Assembly (NCBI GenBank): GCA_028583685.1
Contig: JAMXIF010001210.1
Coordinates: 14,516,812-14,580,811, forward strand
Reading direction: 5' to 3'
Source: Petaurus breviceps papuanus
Lineage: Eukaryota; Chordata; Mammalia; Diprotodontia; Petauridae
DNA: 64,000 nucleotides
Shown: positions 22,880 to 34,010 of the stretch, in pieces
How positions within the stretch are numbered: the stretch's first letter is position 1
Layout: every line of letters starts with the position of its first letter
Made by a program: the position numbers and the translations under genes
The notes under the pieces: model-generated
Seen by the model: only the letters and a program-made list of their open reading frames with translations
Database searches by the model: none
What the model was told of the DNA's origin: nothing

Positions 22880-23092
22880 CTATTCTTTTTTCAGTCTTTC
22901 CCTAAATGATAGGCATCCCCTTAGCTTGGCTATCACAAAAAGGAGCTGCTATAAATATTTTTTATTCTATGGGTCCATTTCCCTTTTCTGTGATCACTTC
23001 AGAGAATCATTATAATAGTGGTATCATTATGACAAAGGATATTTTAGGGCATAGTACCAAATTGCTTTTCCAAATTTCTAAAAATCTTTCTA
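22880..23092 (-). mobile_element. L1 ORF2 C-terminal fragment
   Basis: Reverse strand. The plus strand reads ggcatccccttagcttgg, agctgctataaatatttttt, and later agtaccaaattgcttttcca, all in the order of an L1 ORF2 tail read backwards. Confidence 0.7.
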
Positions 23093-23094
23093 TC

Positions 23095-23250
23095 CTCTGA
23101 GGCCCAGCTCAAGACCCACTTCCTCTACAAAACCATCCCTTACGACTTCGTCCTTTTCTGAACTCCAAGAACATTCATTTGGGCAATTTAATCACATACT
23201 ATCTTTATTATTACCTAAGTAGTAATCTGTATGTTTTACTTCCTGAACGA
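23095..23250 (+). mobile_element. L2 LINE fragment
   Basis: ctctgaggcccagctcaaga, cccacttcctctacaaaacc and atcccttacgacttc fit the L2 block upstream of its 3' end. Confidence 0.6.
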
Positions 23251-23299
23251 TAAAAAACAAATCTTAGAATTGTCCAGGTATACCCCACAAAGCATCACG

Positions 23300-23456
23300 A
23301 AATTGTTCCATCCCTTAATAGATTCACATGAAAACTGTCAAACCAACCATAACTCAAAGGGACAATGAGGAAGGACCAACAATGACATACCCATTTATTC
23401 TGTACCAAGTCCAAACACTTTACCATACCACCAGCTCTCATAAGAAATGAGCTACA
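23300..23456. repeat. Paired ~165-bp repeat, copy 2
   Basis: See copy 1 at 22068-22236. Its right end was hit by a SINE dimer. Confidence 0.75.
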
Positions 23457-23757
23457 GGGGTGGCCAGGTAGGACAGCGAGTAAGAGCAAGGGCTCCAGTG
23501 TCGGGATGACCTGGAGATCGAATCCCGGGCTCAGACACTTAGCACCCACCCAGAAACACCTGGCCGTGTAACCTTGAGCAAGTTACTTAACCCCAATTGC
23601 TTAGGGGCAGCCAGGTGGCTCAGCGAGTAAGAGCACCAGCTCCAATGTCGGGATGACCTGGGGATCAAATCCGGGCTCAGATACTCAGCACCACACCCAG
23701 AAATAACTGGCCGTGTAACCTTGAGCAAGTTACTTAACCCCGGTTGCTTAAAAAAAA
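23457..23757 (+). mobile_element. Tandem SINE dimer with one target-site duplication
   Basis: Two ~147-bp tRNA-derived monomers (23457-23603 and 23604-23750) are joined head to tail by gcttaggggc with no A-tail between them. Only the second has an A-run. A perfect 15-bp duplication, aagaaatgagctaca, lies outside both (23442-23456 and 23758-23772). Monomer 2 keeps tRNA-like A- and B-boxes (gtggctcagcgagtaagagc and ggggatcaaatcc). Single-unit retrotransposition is the simplest reading. Confidence 0.9.
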
Positions 23758-23784
23758 AAGAAATGAGCTACACAAATAATTTAG

Positions 23785-24085
23785 CTCGCCAACATGCACC
23801 TACTATGTGCACTATGTATAGCACCGGGCACTATGCTAAGTGCTAAGAATACAAAGAGAGGCAAAAACGTCATCTACGTATTCAAGAAACTCACTTCCTC
23901 AAGGGAGAGGCAATAAACAAACAACTTTGTATATGCAAATATGTACTGTACAGCAGGAGGTAACCCAAGAGGAAGGCCACTAGGAAATGGAGAGGGATTC
24001 GATCTGAGCCTTGAAGGAGACCAAGGCAAGATGGAGGTAGAGGTAAGGAGAGAAAGGATTCCCATCATGGAGGACAGTCAGTGAA
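23785..24085 (-). mobile_element. Old L2-like repeat
   Basis: Blocks gcacctactatgtgc, gggcactatgctaagtgcta, aatacaaagagaggcaaaaa and gaccaaggcaagatggaggt. Same family as 15525-16090. Confidence 0.5.
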
Positions 24086-24196
24086 AATGCAATCATTCTC
24101 TTAATGAAGTACAGCCAAACCTCCTCATGTGGTCCCAATGATGAACTGTGTATCTATGTATGTAAGTCAAAGAATTTTATTATTGTTACTACTAAT

Positions 24197-24430
24197 AGTA
24201 AAAATAATAATAATAATAATAATAATAATGTGCCAGGCACTGTGCTAAGCCCTTTACAAATATCTCATTTGATCCTCACAACAATACTGGAGATAGGCAA
24301 TAATGTCCTCATTTTGCAGAAGAGGAAAATTAGGCAAAGAGAAGTAAAGTGACTTGCCCAAGGTCACACAGCTAGTAGGTGTTTAAGGTAGGATTTTAAC
24401 TCCAGGATCCACCCTCTATCTATTGCACCA
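24197..24430 (-). mobile_element. MIR SINE with (ATA)n at its edge
   Basis: aataat repeats (about 24197-24228), then gtgccaggcactgtgctaag, ctcatttgatcctcacaaca, gtgacttgcccaaggtcaca and agctagtagg, in reverse MIR order. Confidence 0.85.
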
Positions 24431-24462
24431 TAGAGTGGCCTAAAAAGATAGACAAGTTTGAG

Positions 24463-24705
24463 AATGAGGAGGTAGGTGGTATAATAGATAGAATCCCAGG
24501 CCAAGAATCAGGAAGACTCATCTTCATGACCCCAACTCTGGCAGTTACTAGCTGTGTGATCCTGGGCAGGTCACTCAACCCTGTTTGACTCGGTTTCCTC
24601 ATCTGTAAAATGAACTGGAGAAGGAAATTACAAGCCACTCTATTATCTTTGCCAAGAAAACCCCAAAATGGGTCATGAAGAATTGGACACAACTGAACAA
24701 CACAT
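24463..24705 (+). mobile_element. MAR1-type SINE
   Basis: gtaggtggtataatagatag head, gctgtgtgatcctgggcagg, cctcatctgtaaaatgaact, and a cacaactgaacaaca tail. Confidence 0.85.
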
Positions 24706-25164
24706 TAGAGCATAACATATGCAACTGCTTTGGAAAGAAAAAGAAAAAGGTCCTTGCTATTCATTTTTACTACAAAAACAAGATATAATGTGATGATTCC
24801 ACTCCTCATCCACAAATTTGAAATAACAAAAAGGAAAAACATTAAGAATGAAGCAATAGGAAAAGTAACTTAGGGTTGTGATCTAATAAAGGTAAACTAT
24901 AGGCCTGGAAAAGATTTTAAAATAGAATGTTTAGTTAACTATTGGGGAAGAAGTAGTGAAAATAGCAGTGAAAAGATTGTTCATTATACTTGATTTTCAC
25001 CCAAGAAATCAAGTTTCACATTCAGACTTTAGCCATAACTGCTGCTCATAGAAGGATGTGATCAGGCATAGGGAAATTAGTTTACCCCACAAAGAAATTA
25101 AGAAAAGGAAACTCTTAGAGACAAAGATCTTACCCTATAAAAAGTCCATAAAACCATTCATTTA
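24706..25164. other. Intergenic, nothing recognised
   Basis: A-rich, no gene or recognised repeat. Confidence 0.4.
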
Positions 25165-25285
25165 AAACTGGAACGGACCTACTTTCGTGATCATGAACAA
25201 GTCACTGAAATGCTCTAAACCTCAGTTTCCCCTTCTGTAAAGTTAGTTTGATAGCAGTATTTATCTCATGGGATCAAATAAGCTG
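25165..25285 (+). mobile_element. MIR SINE relic
   Basis: gatcatgaacaagtcactga, ctaaacctcagtttcccctt and a ctgtaaagttag block. Confidence 0.65.
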
Positions 25286-25314
25286 CAAGTACTGTGTCAG
25301 TCATGCTTAACAGT

Positions 25315-25450
25315 CTAACTCTCATTTTACAGATAAGGAAAGAGGAGACCAGAAAGTGAAAAATTAAGGTCACACAGGTAGATAGCACAGCAGAAGAATA
25401 GAGGTTCAAATCCAGGCAACTGGACTTAACTCTAGGTCTAACTTTCATCT
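25315..25450 (-). mobile_element. MIR SINE relic
   Basis: ctctcattttacagataagg, aaggtcacacaggtagatag, then a gaggttcaaatccagg block, reverse orientation. Confidence 0.7.
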
Positions 25451-26769
25451 TTCTCATGGCTCCTCTCTGTCACTTGCTGGGAATATGAAGGCCATCAATT
25501 CTGTGTCTACTTACAGATAAGTTTTATTTTCCCTCCATTGCAATGTCACTCAGCTGCACTGTGAAACCAAATCTTGTGTGCATTACTAGATAATTGAAAG
25601 ACATAGTGTTTGTTTATTTGGTTTGTTTTTGCAACTATACACAATTTTTATTGAAAATTCAACAATTGTGATTCCAAAGTACATGTCGTTTTTAAGTGCC
25701 TTTGAGTTAGGTGTCCAAATATTTAAATGAATTAAGATACATAAAACTGAAAGGAAGATTAGCTTAAGTCATTTAGAGATCCTGCCTTAGTCTACTGTAG
25801 ATTTCCTTCTCTTTTTCTTTCTAATCAGTTTTCTGCTATATTCAGTTAGTTCCAAGTCAAATTCTCTCAGTCTATTGTCTGATAACATAAATGCTGCCCT
25901 CTGGTGGTTCTTAAGGTAGACTCTACTCACGTGCTAACAAGTTAAACTTAAAATATTTGGCTGAATCTATGCTTGCTTTGAATAATGGCAGCATAACGAA
26001 TATAATGATTTTACTTCTTTCATAAACTTAAGTCAGCAAAAACCCATATTTCACCCTATAATCGACGGCATTGCCTAATCATCCTATTCTGTTGGGTTCG
26101 TGGGGGTTTTTTCAGTCCAGAAAATTGGTTTGTAAACTTTCATCATCATATGGAATAATTCTGTTTGTCACACTGCTTAAAAGGTAAACAGAGCAGCAAT
26201 GTATTCACCAGTGGCATATATAGCTCACACATTAGGAGCCACAAGCCTTGCATTGTCAGCATATTTCTGAAAGCCAACTTGAACAGTTTGTTCAGAGAGT
26301 TGCAATGCTAATGGCATTTCACTCAACCCAATGAAGAATGCTAGGGGCAAGGGGAACTAGTGGGCAGGCCAAACCTACCATGAATATAAGTCACGTGATG
26401 TGGTAAAATTTGCTTCTTTCTATGCTAGCTAAACTGTACATTTTGTCTGCCAGTGATACATTAACATGTGAAACATTTCTTTCTGATTATGGGTAAATAT
26501 AAAAACTATTCTGCTGAAAGTGATTATGTTTGCTGAACAGCATGGAAACAGCTGCAGAAAGATATTTTTCAGTGAGTGAAAAGTTGGTGCTAGACTGGCA
26601 GAAAACTAAAAGACAAGTAATACCTGCCATAATTTTTAAAGCTTCATATAATATTTTTTAATGAAAAATTTGGCATAGAATCCATGACAATTATGCAGTG
26701 AAATACAGCAAATACAACTACAAGCCACTTTTTACAAAAATAATGACAGACCTTCTAGCTATAATTATG
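25451..26769. other. Longest repeat-poor intergenic stretch, no gene seen
   Basis: About 1.3 kb without recognised repeats or coding sequence, containing the CTCF-like motif at 25892. A candidate for conserved noncoding DNA. Confidence 0.45.
25892..25910 (-). promoter_or_regulatory. Strong CTCF-like motif
   Basis: The minus strand reads gaaccaccagagggcagca, matching the CTCF consensus at nearly all informative positions. It lies in the repeat-poor stretch between CMKLR2 and EEF1B2. Binding is inferred from motif only. Confidence 0.65.
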
Positions 26770-27213
26770 TAAAAGAAAAATGCTCTAAATCATTATAGAT
26801 TAGAGAAATGCAAATTAAAATAATTCCAAGGCACCACCTCACACCTAGCAGATTGGCTAATATAACAGAAAAGGAAAACAGTAAATGTTGGAGAGGATGT
26901 GGGAATATTGGGACACTGATGCACTGTTGGTGAAGTTGCGAACTGATTCGACCATTCTGGAGAGCAATTTGGAACTATGCCCAAAGGGCAACCAAACTGT
27001 GCATACCTTTTGATCCAGCAATACCACTACTAGGTCAGTATCTCAAAGAGATCAAAGAAAAGGGAAAAGGACCCACATGTACAAAAATATTTCTAGCAGC
27101 TCTTTTTGTGGTGGCAAAGAATTGGAAATTGAGGGGATGCCCATCAGTTGGGGAATGGCTAGACAAGTTGTGGTATATGAATGTAATGTAATACTGTTGA
27201 GCTATAAGAAATG
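26770..27213 (+). mobile_element. L1 ORF2 C-terminal fragment
   Basis: atgctctaaatcattataga, cacctcacacctagcagatt, gagagcaatttggaactatg, agcagctctttttgtggtgg, aagttgtggtatatgaatgt. The match stops at about 27213, where L1 sequence from further upstream in ORF2 begins. Confidence 0.85.
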
Positions 27214-30200
27214 TTGAGCAGTGAGGATAATACACTATGACCAGGTAGGATTTATACCAGGCATGCAGGGCTGGTTCAATATTACGAAAACTATCAGCAT
27301 AATTAACTGTATCAACAACAAAACTAACAGAAATCACATGATTATCTCAAATTATGCAGAAAAAAACTTTTGACAAAATACAACCCCCATTCCTATTAAA
27401 AACACTATAGAGCATAAGAATAAATGGATAAGAATAAGTCTTCCTTAAAATGATAGGCAGCATCTACCTAAAACTATCAGCAAGTATTATATGTAACAGA
27501 GATAAGCTAGAAGCATTTTCAATAAGATTGGGGATGAAACAAGGATTCCTATTATCACTAATGTTATTCAATATCATACTAGAAATGTTAGCTTTAGCAA
27601 TAAGGGAAGAGAAAGAAATTGAAGGAATTGGAATAGGCAAAAAAGAAAGCTATCACTCTTTGCAGATATGATGACATACTTAGAGAATCCTACAGAATCA
27701 AGTAAAAAACTACTTGAAATAATAAACAATTTTAGCAAAGTTGGACACAAATCATTGGCATTTGTATATATTACTAACAAAGCCCAATAGGAAGAGATAG
27801 AATGAGAAATTCTACTTAAAGTTACTGTAGACATTATAAAATATTGGGAATCTACCTGCCAAGACAAACACAGGAATTATATAAACACAATTACAAAACA
27901 CTTTTCACACAAATAAAGTTAGATCTAAATAATTGGGAAAATATCAGTTGCTCATGGGTAGGCTGAGCTAATATAATGAAAATGACAATTCTACCTAAAT
28001 TAATGTACTTATTCGGTGCCATACCAATCAAACTACCAAAAAAATATTTTATAGAGCTAGAAAAATAATAACAAAATTCATCTGGAACAACAAGGTCTAG
28101 AATATCAAGGGAATTAATAAAAAGAAATGCAAGGGAAGGTGGCCTAGCTGTATGTAATAGCAAGCACCTTAGCACACCCTGCTAGCACAGGTTCTTTGAT
28201 CTGCTCTTAAAAGAAAGACTGCCCAAAAAGGGTTTAACAATCCTACTTTTAATGCATTCACTAGTTCAGGGGAAAGGTCAGCACCCTGAACTTGGAGAAA
28301 ATACAAACAGAGAAAACACAAGCAGAGAAATTAGCACAAATACCAACAAAGAGGGCTCCAACTGTCTGATACAGCAATATTGCTATACACTTTACATACA
28401 TCACTGGGTTGAGGGAACACAGACAACATCTGAGTAGTCAGGAGGCTCTGAACATACATTTACTCCGAGTCTCAACCAGGATATCAAAAGATTCTTCTCT
28501 TGAGAGTAATCCCAAAGCAAAATGCCAACCTCCCAGAATATATAAGAAAGACTAGTCCCTTGATTGACTCAGAGCCAGAAGGCATGAAACCTACTTGATT
28601 CAGCACAGCTGTGAATTGTCAGGGTTCAAAGAAGATTAATCCTTCAGATGTTTAAAATTTAGCCTGAGCCTGGGAAACTGAACTCCAACAACAAGAAGAA
28701 AAAAAACAACAAAATTCCTACCTTGTTTGTGCTTACACCATACTAGATCTTAAACTCTATTATAAAGCAGAAATCATCCAAACTACTTGGTACTAGTTAA
28801 GAAGTAGAGTAGTGGATCAACGGAATAGGTTAGGATCACAAGACACAATGGTCAATGGACTATAGTGATCCACTATTTGATAAATCGAAAGACTCCAGCT
28901 TCTGGGATAAGAACTCACTATTTAATGAAAACTTCTGAGAAAACTGGAAAATAGTATGGCAGAAACTAGGCATTGATCAACATCTCACATTCTATACCAA
29001 GATAAAGTCAAAATAGGTACATGATTTAGATATAAAGACTCATACTATGAGCAAACTGGGAAAGCAAAGAATAGTTTACCTGTCAGATCTATGGAGAAGG
29101 GAAGAATTTATGACCAAACAAGAGATAGAGAACATTATGAAATGCAAAATGGATGATTTTGATTATATTAAATTGAAATTTTTGCACAAAGCCAATGCAA
29201 CCAAAATTAGAAAGAAAGCAAAAAGCTGAGAAATAATTTTTACAGCCAGTGTCTCTGATAAAGGCCTCATTTCTAAAATATATAGAGAACTGAGTTGAAT
29301 ATATAAGAATGCAAGTCATTGTCCAATTGATAAATGGTCAAAGGATATGAACAGGCAGTTTTCAGAAGAAGAAATTTAATATGAACAAATGCTCTAAATC
29401 ACTATTGATTACAGAAATGCAAATTAAAACACCCTTGAGGTACTACAATCACACCTATCAGATTGACTAACATGACAAAACAGGAAAATGATAAATGTTG
29501 GAGAAGATGTGGAAAAATTGGAGCACTAATGCACTGTTGGAATTGTGAACTGATTCAGCCATTATGGAGGGCAATTTGGAACTATGCCCCAAAGGCCATA
29601 AAACTTTAAATATTCCTTAGCCCAGCAATACCACTACTAAGGCTATCTTCCAGAGAGATCATAAAAATGGGCAGTTTTCAGATGAAGAAATTAGAGCCAT
29701 CTATAGTCATATGAAAAAATGGTCCAAATCACTATTGATTAGAGAAACACAAATCAAAACAACTTTGAGAAACTACATCACACTTATCAGACTAGCTAAC
29801 ATGACAAAACAGGAAGAATGATAAATGCTGGAGAAGACGTGGGGAAAATTGGAACACTAATGGATTGTTGGTGGAGTTCTGAACTGATCCAACCATTCTG
29901 GAGAGCAATTTGGAACTATGCCCAAAGGGCTATAAAGATGTGAATACTATTTGACCCAGCAATACCACTTCTAGGTCTGTATCTCAAAGATCAAAGAGAA
30001 GGGAAAAGGACCCACATGTACAAAAATATTTCTAGCAGCTCTTTTTGTGGTGGCAAAGAATTGGAAATTGAGGGAATGCCCATCAACTGGGGAATGACTG
30101 AACTAGTTGTGGTAAATTAACATAATGGAATAGTACTGTACTGTAAGAAATGAAGAGCAGGCAAATTTCAGAAAAAGCTGGAAAGACTTATAGGAACTGA

Positions 30201-30597
30201 TGCAGAGTGAGGTGAACAGAACCAGAACATTGTACACTGTAAAAGCCACATTTTGTGATGACTGACTTTGACAGACTTTGCTCTTCTCAGCAACGAAAGG
30301 CTCTAAGACAACTCCAAAAGAGTCAGGACAGAAAAGGCTATCCAAGTCCAGAGAAAGAACTTCGGAGTCTGATTGCAGATGGAAACATGCTATCTGCTCT
30401 CCTTTTCTTTTGTTGTTTTGTTTCCTCTTTCTCTTGGTTCCTCCCATTAGTTACAATTCTTCTTTACATCATGACAAATGTGAAAATATGTTTAATATGA
30501 ATGTATAAGTAGAGCCTATGTCAGATTGCACAGCATCTAGGTGAGGAGAAAATTTAAAACTAAAATCCTATGGGAGTGAATGTTGAAAACTAAAAAT
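27214..30597 (+). mobile_element. L1 LINE: reverse transcriptase to 3' UTR, interrupted
   Basis: Covers part of the reverse-transcriptase domain: the residues RLGMKQGFLLSLMLFNIILE at about 27521 correspond to the L1 RQGCPLSPLLFN motif, and [12 protein letters not shown] near 27658 to the FADD motif, with the second catalytic Asp replaced. It then runs through the ORF2 C-terminus and the 3' UTR, to about 30597. Stops and frameshifts are frequent. It carries a foreign insertion at 28153-28737 and an internal direct duplication of 316-bp period (29354-29669 / 29670-29985). Confidence 0.85.
28153..28737. mobile_element. ~585-bp insertion in L1, possible solo LTR fossil
   Basis: Sits inside L1 ORF2 sequence that resumes on both sides. 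It begins TGTAATAG and ends GCTTACA, so TG...CA with short inverted TGTAA/TTACA ends. The flanking five bases, ctgta and ccata, may be a decayed duplication. A TATA-like atataag lies inside. There is no coding sequence. It looks old. A long terminal repeat of an endogenous retrovirus is plausible, but the family is not recognised. Confidence 0.45.
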
Positions 30598-30639
30598 AAG
30601 CTAATTATTAGAACAAACAAAAGGTAGGATAGGACTCAA

Positions 30640-30860
30640 TTATTAAGGGCATTGAATCCCCCCAAAAAGCATTTTTTTTATTTGACCCTGGTGGCAATAG
30701 GGAGCCATTGGAGTTTATTGAGTAGAAGTGGGATAGAATGGGACCTGTGTTGCTACCTCATTGACCTTGGGGAAGTCACAAATTCTCTGAGCCTATTTCT
30801 TCAACTCTAAAATGAGGATAAACTAAACTTTCATCTGTCTTCAAGATCTAAGTTTCTTAC
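30640..30860 (+). mobile_element. L2-like fragment joined to MIR
   Basis: ggcaatagggagccattgga and gtttattgagtagaagtggg (L2-like), then accttggggaagtcacaaat and tctctgagcctatttcttca (MIR). Confidence 0.5.
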
Positions 30861-31114
30861 TAATAGAGCTTGGATATTTAAAGGTGGTCATAGTATCAAT
30901 TCCTTTAAACCAAGCATAAAAAAAAATGGCAGGCATCTAAGTTGGCACGTTTATTTCCTAGTACAAAGATGAAATGTTGACAAAAAACCAAAATCATCCA
31001 TGAGATACACAATTCCACAGATTCCCAACTAACTCATTCCTACTGTAGTCCCTTGGTTACTCATGACTTTTGCTGGGGCATAGATATTCTCACAGAAGCA
31101 GCTACTGTTTGTTG

Positions 31115-31930
31115 CCATGCAAATGATAAAGTTAACCAACATTTATTAAGCACCCATTATATGCCAAGCACTGTGCTAAATTGGGGGCAATGCAAGGACA
31201 AATACGAAGTAATCCTTGTCTTCAAGTTGCTTACATTTAACCAGGGGCAACAACAGACACACATAGAGATACAGACAAAATATATAGAAAATAAATATGA
31301 ACTGCTTTTTTTGGTGGTGGGGGGGTGGAGTTTGTTCTGAGCTTTAAAGGAAAAGAAGAATTCTAAGAGGTAGAGGCTAGAGTATTGAATGGGGAGAAAT
31401 GTATAGTAAATTGGAAAGATAGGACGAACAGAGGGGTATGTATTTGATTCTAGAGGAGAGGCAATATGGAACCACCAGAGTTTATTGAGCAGTAGGGGGC
31501 TCTAAAGTGCTCAGAGTACTGGGCCTAGAGGCAAGACCTGAGTTCAAATTCAGCCTCAGACACTTGCTGTGTGACCCTGGTCAAGCCACTTAACTTGTTT
31601 GACTCAGTTTCCTCCTCTAAAATGGGGGTAATAATTGCACCTACCTGCTAGGATTGTTGTTAATCAAATGAGATAATTGTTAAAAAGCACTTAGCAGCAC
31701 GTCATCTGGCACACAGCAGACATTATATGTTAGTTGTTATTGTTATTGTCAAGTGCCAAGGTGGGTGTTTTAGGAAATTTACTTTGGCAGCTGTGTAGAA
31801 AAAAGATCAGAAGGGGGAGGGACTAGAAGCTGGGAGACAATTTAGAGATGATTGAAGTAATCCAAGCAAGTGAGAGCTGACAAAGTCCTTGGGGGTGGAG
31901 GAGGCAGATGCAAGAAATTTTGGGGATATA
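31115..31930 (-). mobile_element. Old L2-like repeat interrupted by a SINE/MIR
   Basis: Blocks aacatttattaagcaccca, gccaagcactgtgctaaatt, tcaagttgcttacatttaac and ccaccagagtttattgagca. It resumes after the insert with ctttggcagctgtgta and tgattgaagtaatccaagca. Confidence 0.5.
31500..31750 (+). mobile_element. MIR/MAR-type SINE
   Basis: Head ctctaaagtgctcagagtac, B-box region gttcaaattcagcctcag, gtgtgaccctggtcaagcca, actcagtttcctcctctaaa, and a ctagga(t)tgttgtt 3' part. It splits the surrounding L2-like repeat. Confidence 0.75.
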
Positions 31931-31964
31931 GAAACAAGTCATATTGTGGCCCTTTCCAGTGCCC

Positions 31965-32180
31965 TGGGCTGTCATTTTTCTTAACCTTGGTTCTGTTTCC
32001 TTTTACTTTTCATCCTGTCATACAAATCTTCCCTTGTTTCTCTGAATTCATCATTTTTCATTATGTCTTATGTACAATAACACTCCATTACATTCAAAGC
32101 TCAGACTTTTCAGTCATTCTCCACTAAATGAAATCCACCATTTCATTCTTTGCTTTCATAAACAGCACTTTCACACCAAA
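31965..32180 (-). mobile_element. L1 ORF2 tail fragment
   Basis: Reverse of the L1 stretch that reads ggaatggctgaacaagttgt. The plus strand has tctctgaattcatcattttt, actccattacattcaaagct and tcagtcattctccac. Confidence 0.6.
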
Positions 32181-32227
32181 TACATGGAAGAACCTAAACC
32201 TTCACTATCTTGGCACTACTCAATGAT

Positions 32228-32400
32228 ACATGGTGTAGGTAAGAGAGTGCTGGATCTGATATCTGAGGATTGTGGTCAAATCCGTCCTCTACCCCTTTTG
32301 CTCTGGGCAAATAATTTAATCAATTTCATCATCTGTAAAATTAAGGATTAGACTAGATTACCCTTACTAATCGATCAGGGCTTCTTCCAGTGGTTTAGAT
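32228..32400 (+). mobile_element. MIR SINE relic
   Basis: Head tggtgtaggtaagagagtgc, then ctctgggcaaataatttaat and atcatctgtaaaattaagga. Confidence 0.6.
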
Positions 32401-32439
32401 TACAAACCATCACCACTTACTCATCATCTCTTCCCTGTA

Positions 32440-34010
32440 AATCCTCTATAGAAGAGTCAGTCCTCCTCATAGTTCTGAAGCAGGACCCCAGCAGCTCTGA
32501 CAATAGCTGTGCAAAACCCTAGAAATTTGGGACACAGCACTCTCAACTCTGGAAGCAGAGTTCTACCATGGCAAAGAACTCAAAAGTCAAGTATTTGGCT
32601 GGCAAGATAAGCAAACATTCCTATCAAGGAATGGCTAAACAAATTACAGCTTAAGAATGTAACAATATTATTGTGCTATAAGTGACAAGAGGAAGAGAAA
32701 TCAGACCACAGAATCTTGTTTTGGTGACAAAGAGGATCAAAACATAGAACCATCAGACAACAGTCAAAACTCCTGCATCAAGACTCCAAGAAAAATATGA
32801 ATTGGTCCCAGGCCATGGAGGAGCTCAAGAAGGATTTTGAAAATCAAGTAAGAGATGTAGACGAAAAATTGGGAAGAGAAATGAGGATGTTGCAAGAAAA
32901 TCATGAAAAATATAGTCAACAGCTTGCTAGAGGAAACCTCAAAAAAAATACTGAAGAAAATAACACCTTAAAAAAGATGAACCCAAATGGCAAGAGGTCC
33001 CAAAAGCCAATGAGAATTCCTTAAAAATCAGAATTGGTCAGATGGAAAAGGAACTTTAAAACCTCACTGAAGAAAATAATTCTTTCAAAATAAGATTGGA
33101 GCAAATAGAAGATGACTTTATGAGAAATCAGGATAATTACAAAACAGATCCAAAAGAATGAAAAAATGGAAGGCAATGTGAAATATCTCATTGAAAAAAC
33201 CACTGATCTGGAAAATAGATCCAGGAGAGATAATTTTAAAATTATTGGACTACCTGAAAGCCATGATCAAAAAAGGAGTAATCTTCCATAGATGAACTGT
33301 TGATGATGGATCTGTGAATTGGCCACCATTCTGGAAATGAATTTGGAACTGTGCTTCCCAAGTTACTAAAAATGCACCCACTATGAGGCCTATATCCTGG
33401 AGATTAAAGGGGAAAAGTAACTACATACAAACACAAAAAAACTTATAGCAATTCTTTTTGTAGCAGCAAAAAAATAATTAGAAACTAAGGCAGGGCAACC
33501 TATCAAGGAATGGCTAAACAAATTACAGCTTAAGAAAGTGATAATATGGGTCGGCTAGGTGTCAAAGTAAGAGTGCTGGCCCCTGGAGTCAGGAGGACCA
33601 GGGGTGGATTCCAGCCTGAGATATTTAACACCCACACAAAATAACTGGCCGTGTAACCTTGGGCAAGTTACTTAAACCCCAATCGCTTTAAAAAAAAATG
33701 TGACAATATTATTGTGCTAGAAGTGACAAAATAGACCATTTCAGAGGATACTGGAAAGATCTTGACGAACTACAAAGTGAGCAGAACTGTAATGGTAACT
33801 TAGAGAACAACTCTGACTCTCAATAGCAGTATAACCCTAGTCCAAAGAAAAATATACCTATAGACGGAGATGAAGAGCTTATGAATATTTCTCACTTGTG
33901 TTTTGGATGCAACCAATGTGGAAATGTTTTCCTAGACTATGCAGCTACATATGAAGCTTTATTAATTTTCCTTAGTCTAAGGGGAAAGGGACAATTTTTT
34001 TTAGACATTT
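32440..34010 (+). mobile_element. Chimeric HAL1/L1 element: ORF1 start fused to a diverged L1 3' end
   Basis: From about 32440 to 33283 it matches the HAL1-like leader and the first part of ORF1. The best-preserved N-terminus in the window is at 32797, MNWSQAMEELKKDFENQV. It then switches to an ORF2-tail/3' UTR of another L1 subfamily (33284 to about 34010: caccattctggaaatgaatt, agcaattctttttgtagcag). A 74-bp piece of that 3' part also sits inside the leader (32617-32690). A SINE interrupts it at 33548-33695. Confidence 0.7.
33548..33695 (+). mobile_element. tRNA-derived SINE
   Basis: Flanked by ~13-bp imperfect copies, aaagtgataatat and aatgtgacaatat. The uninterrupted counterpart of the site lies at 32650-32670. 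Confidence 0.85.

Noticed and set aside
23604-23690. tRNA gene suggested by A- and B-box-like sequence
   Set aside because: The boxes belong to a tRNA-derived SINE; there is no cloverleaf, and SINE core and tail follow.
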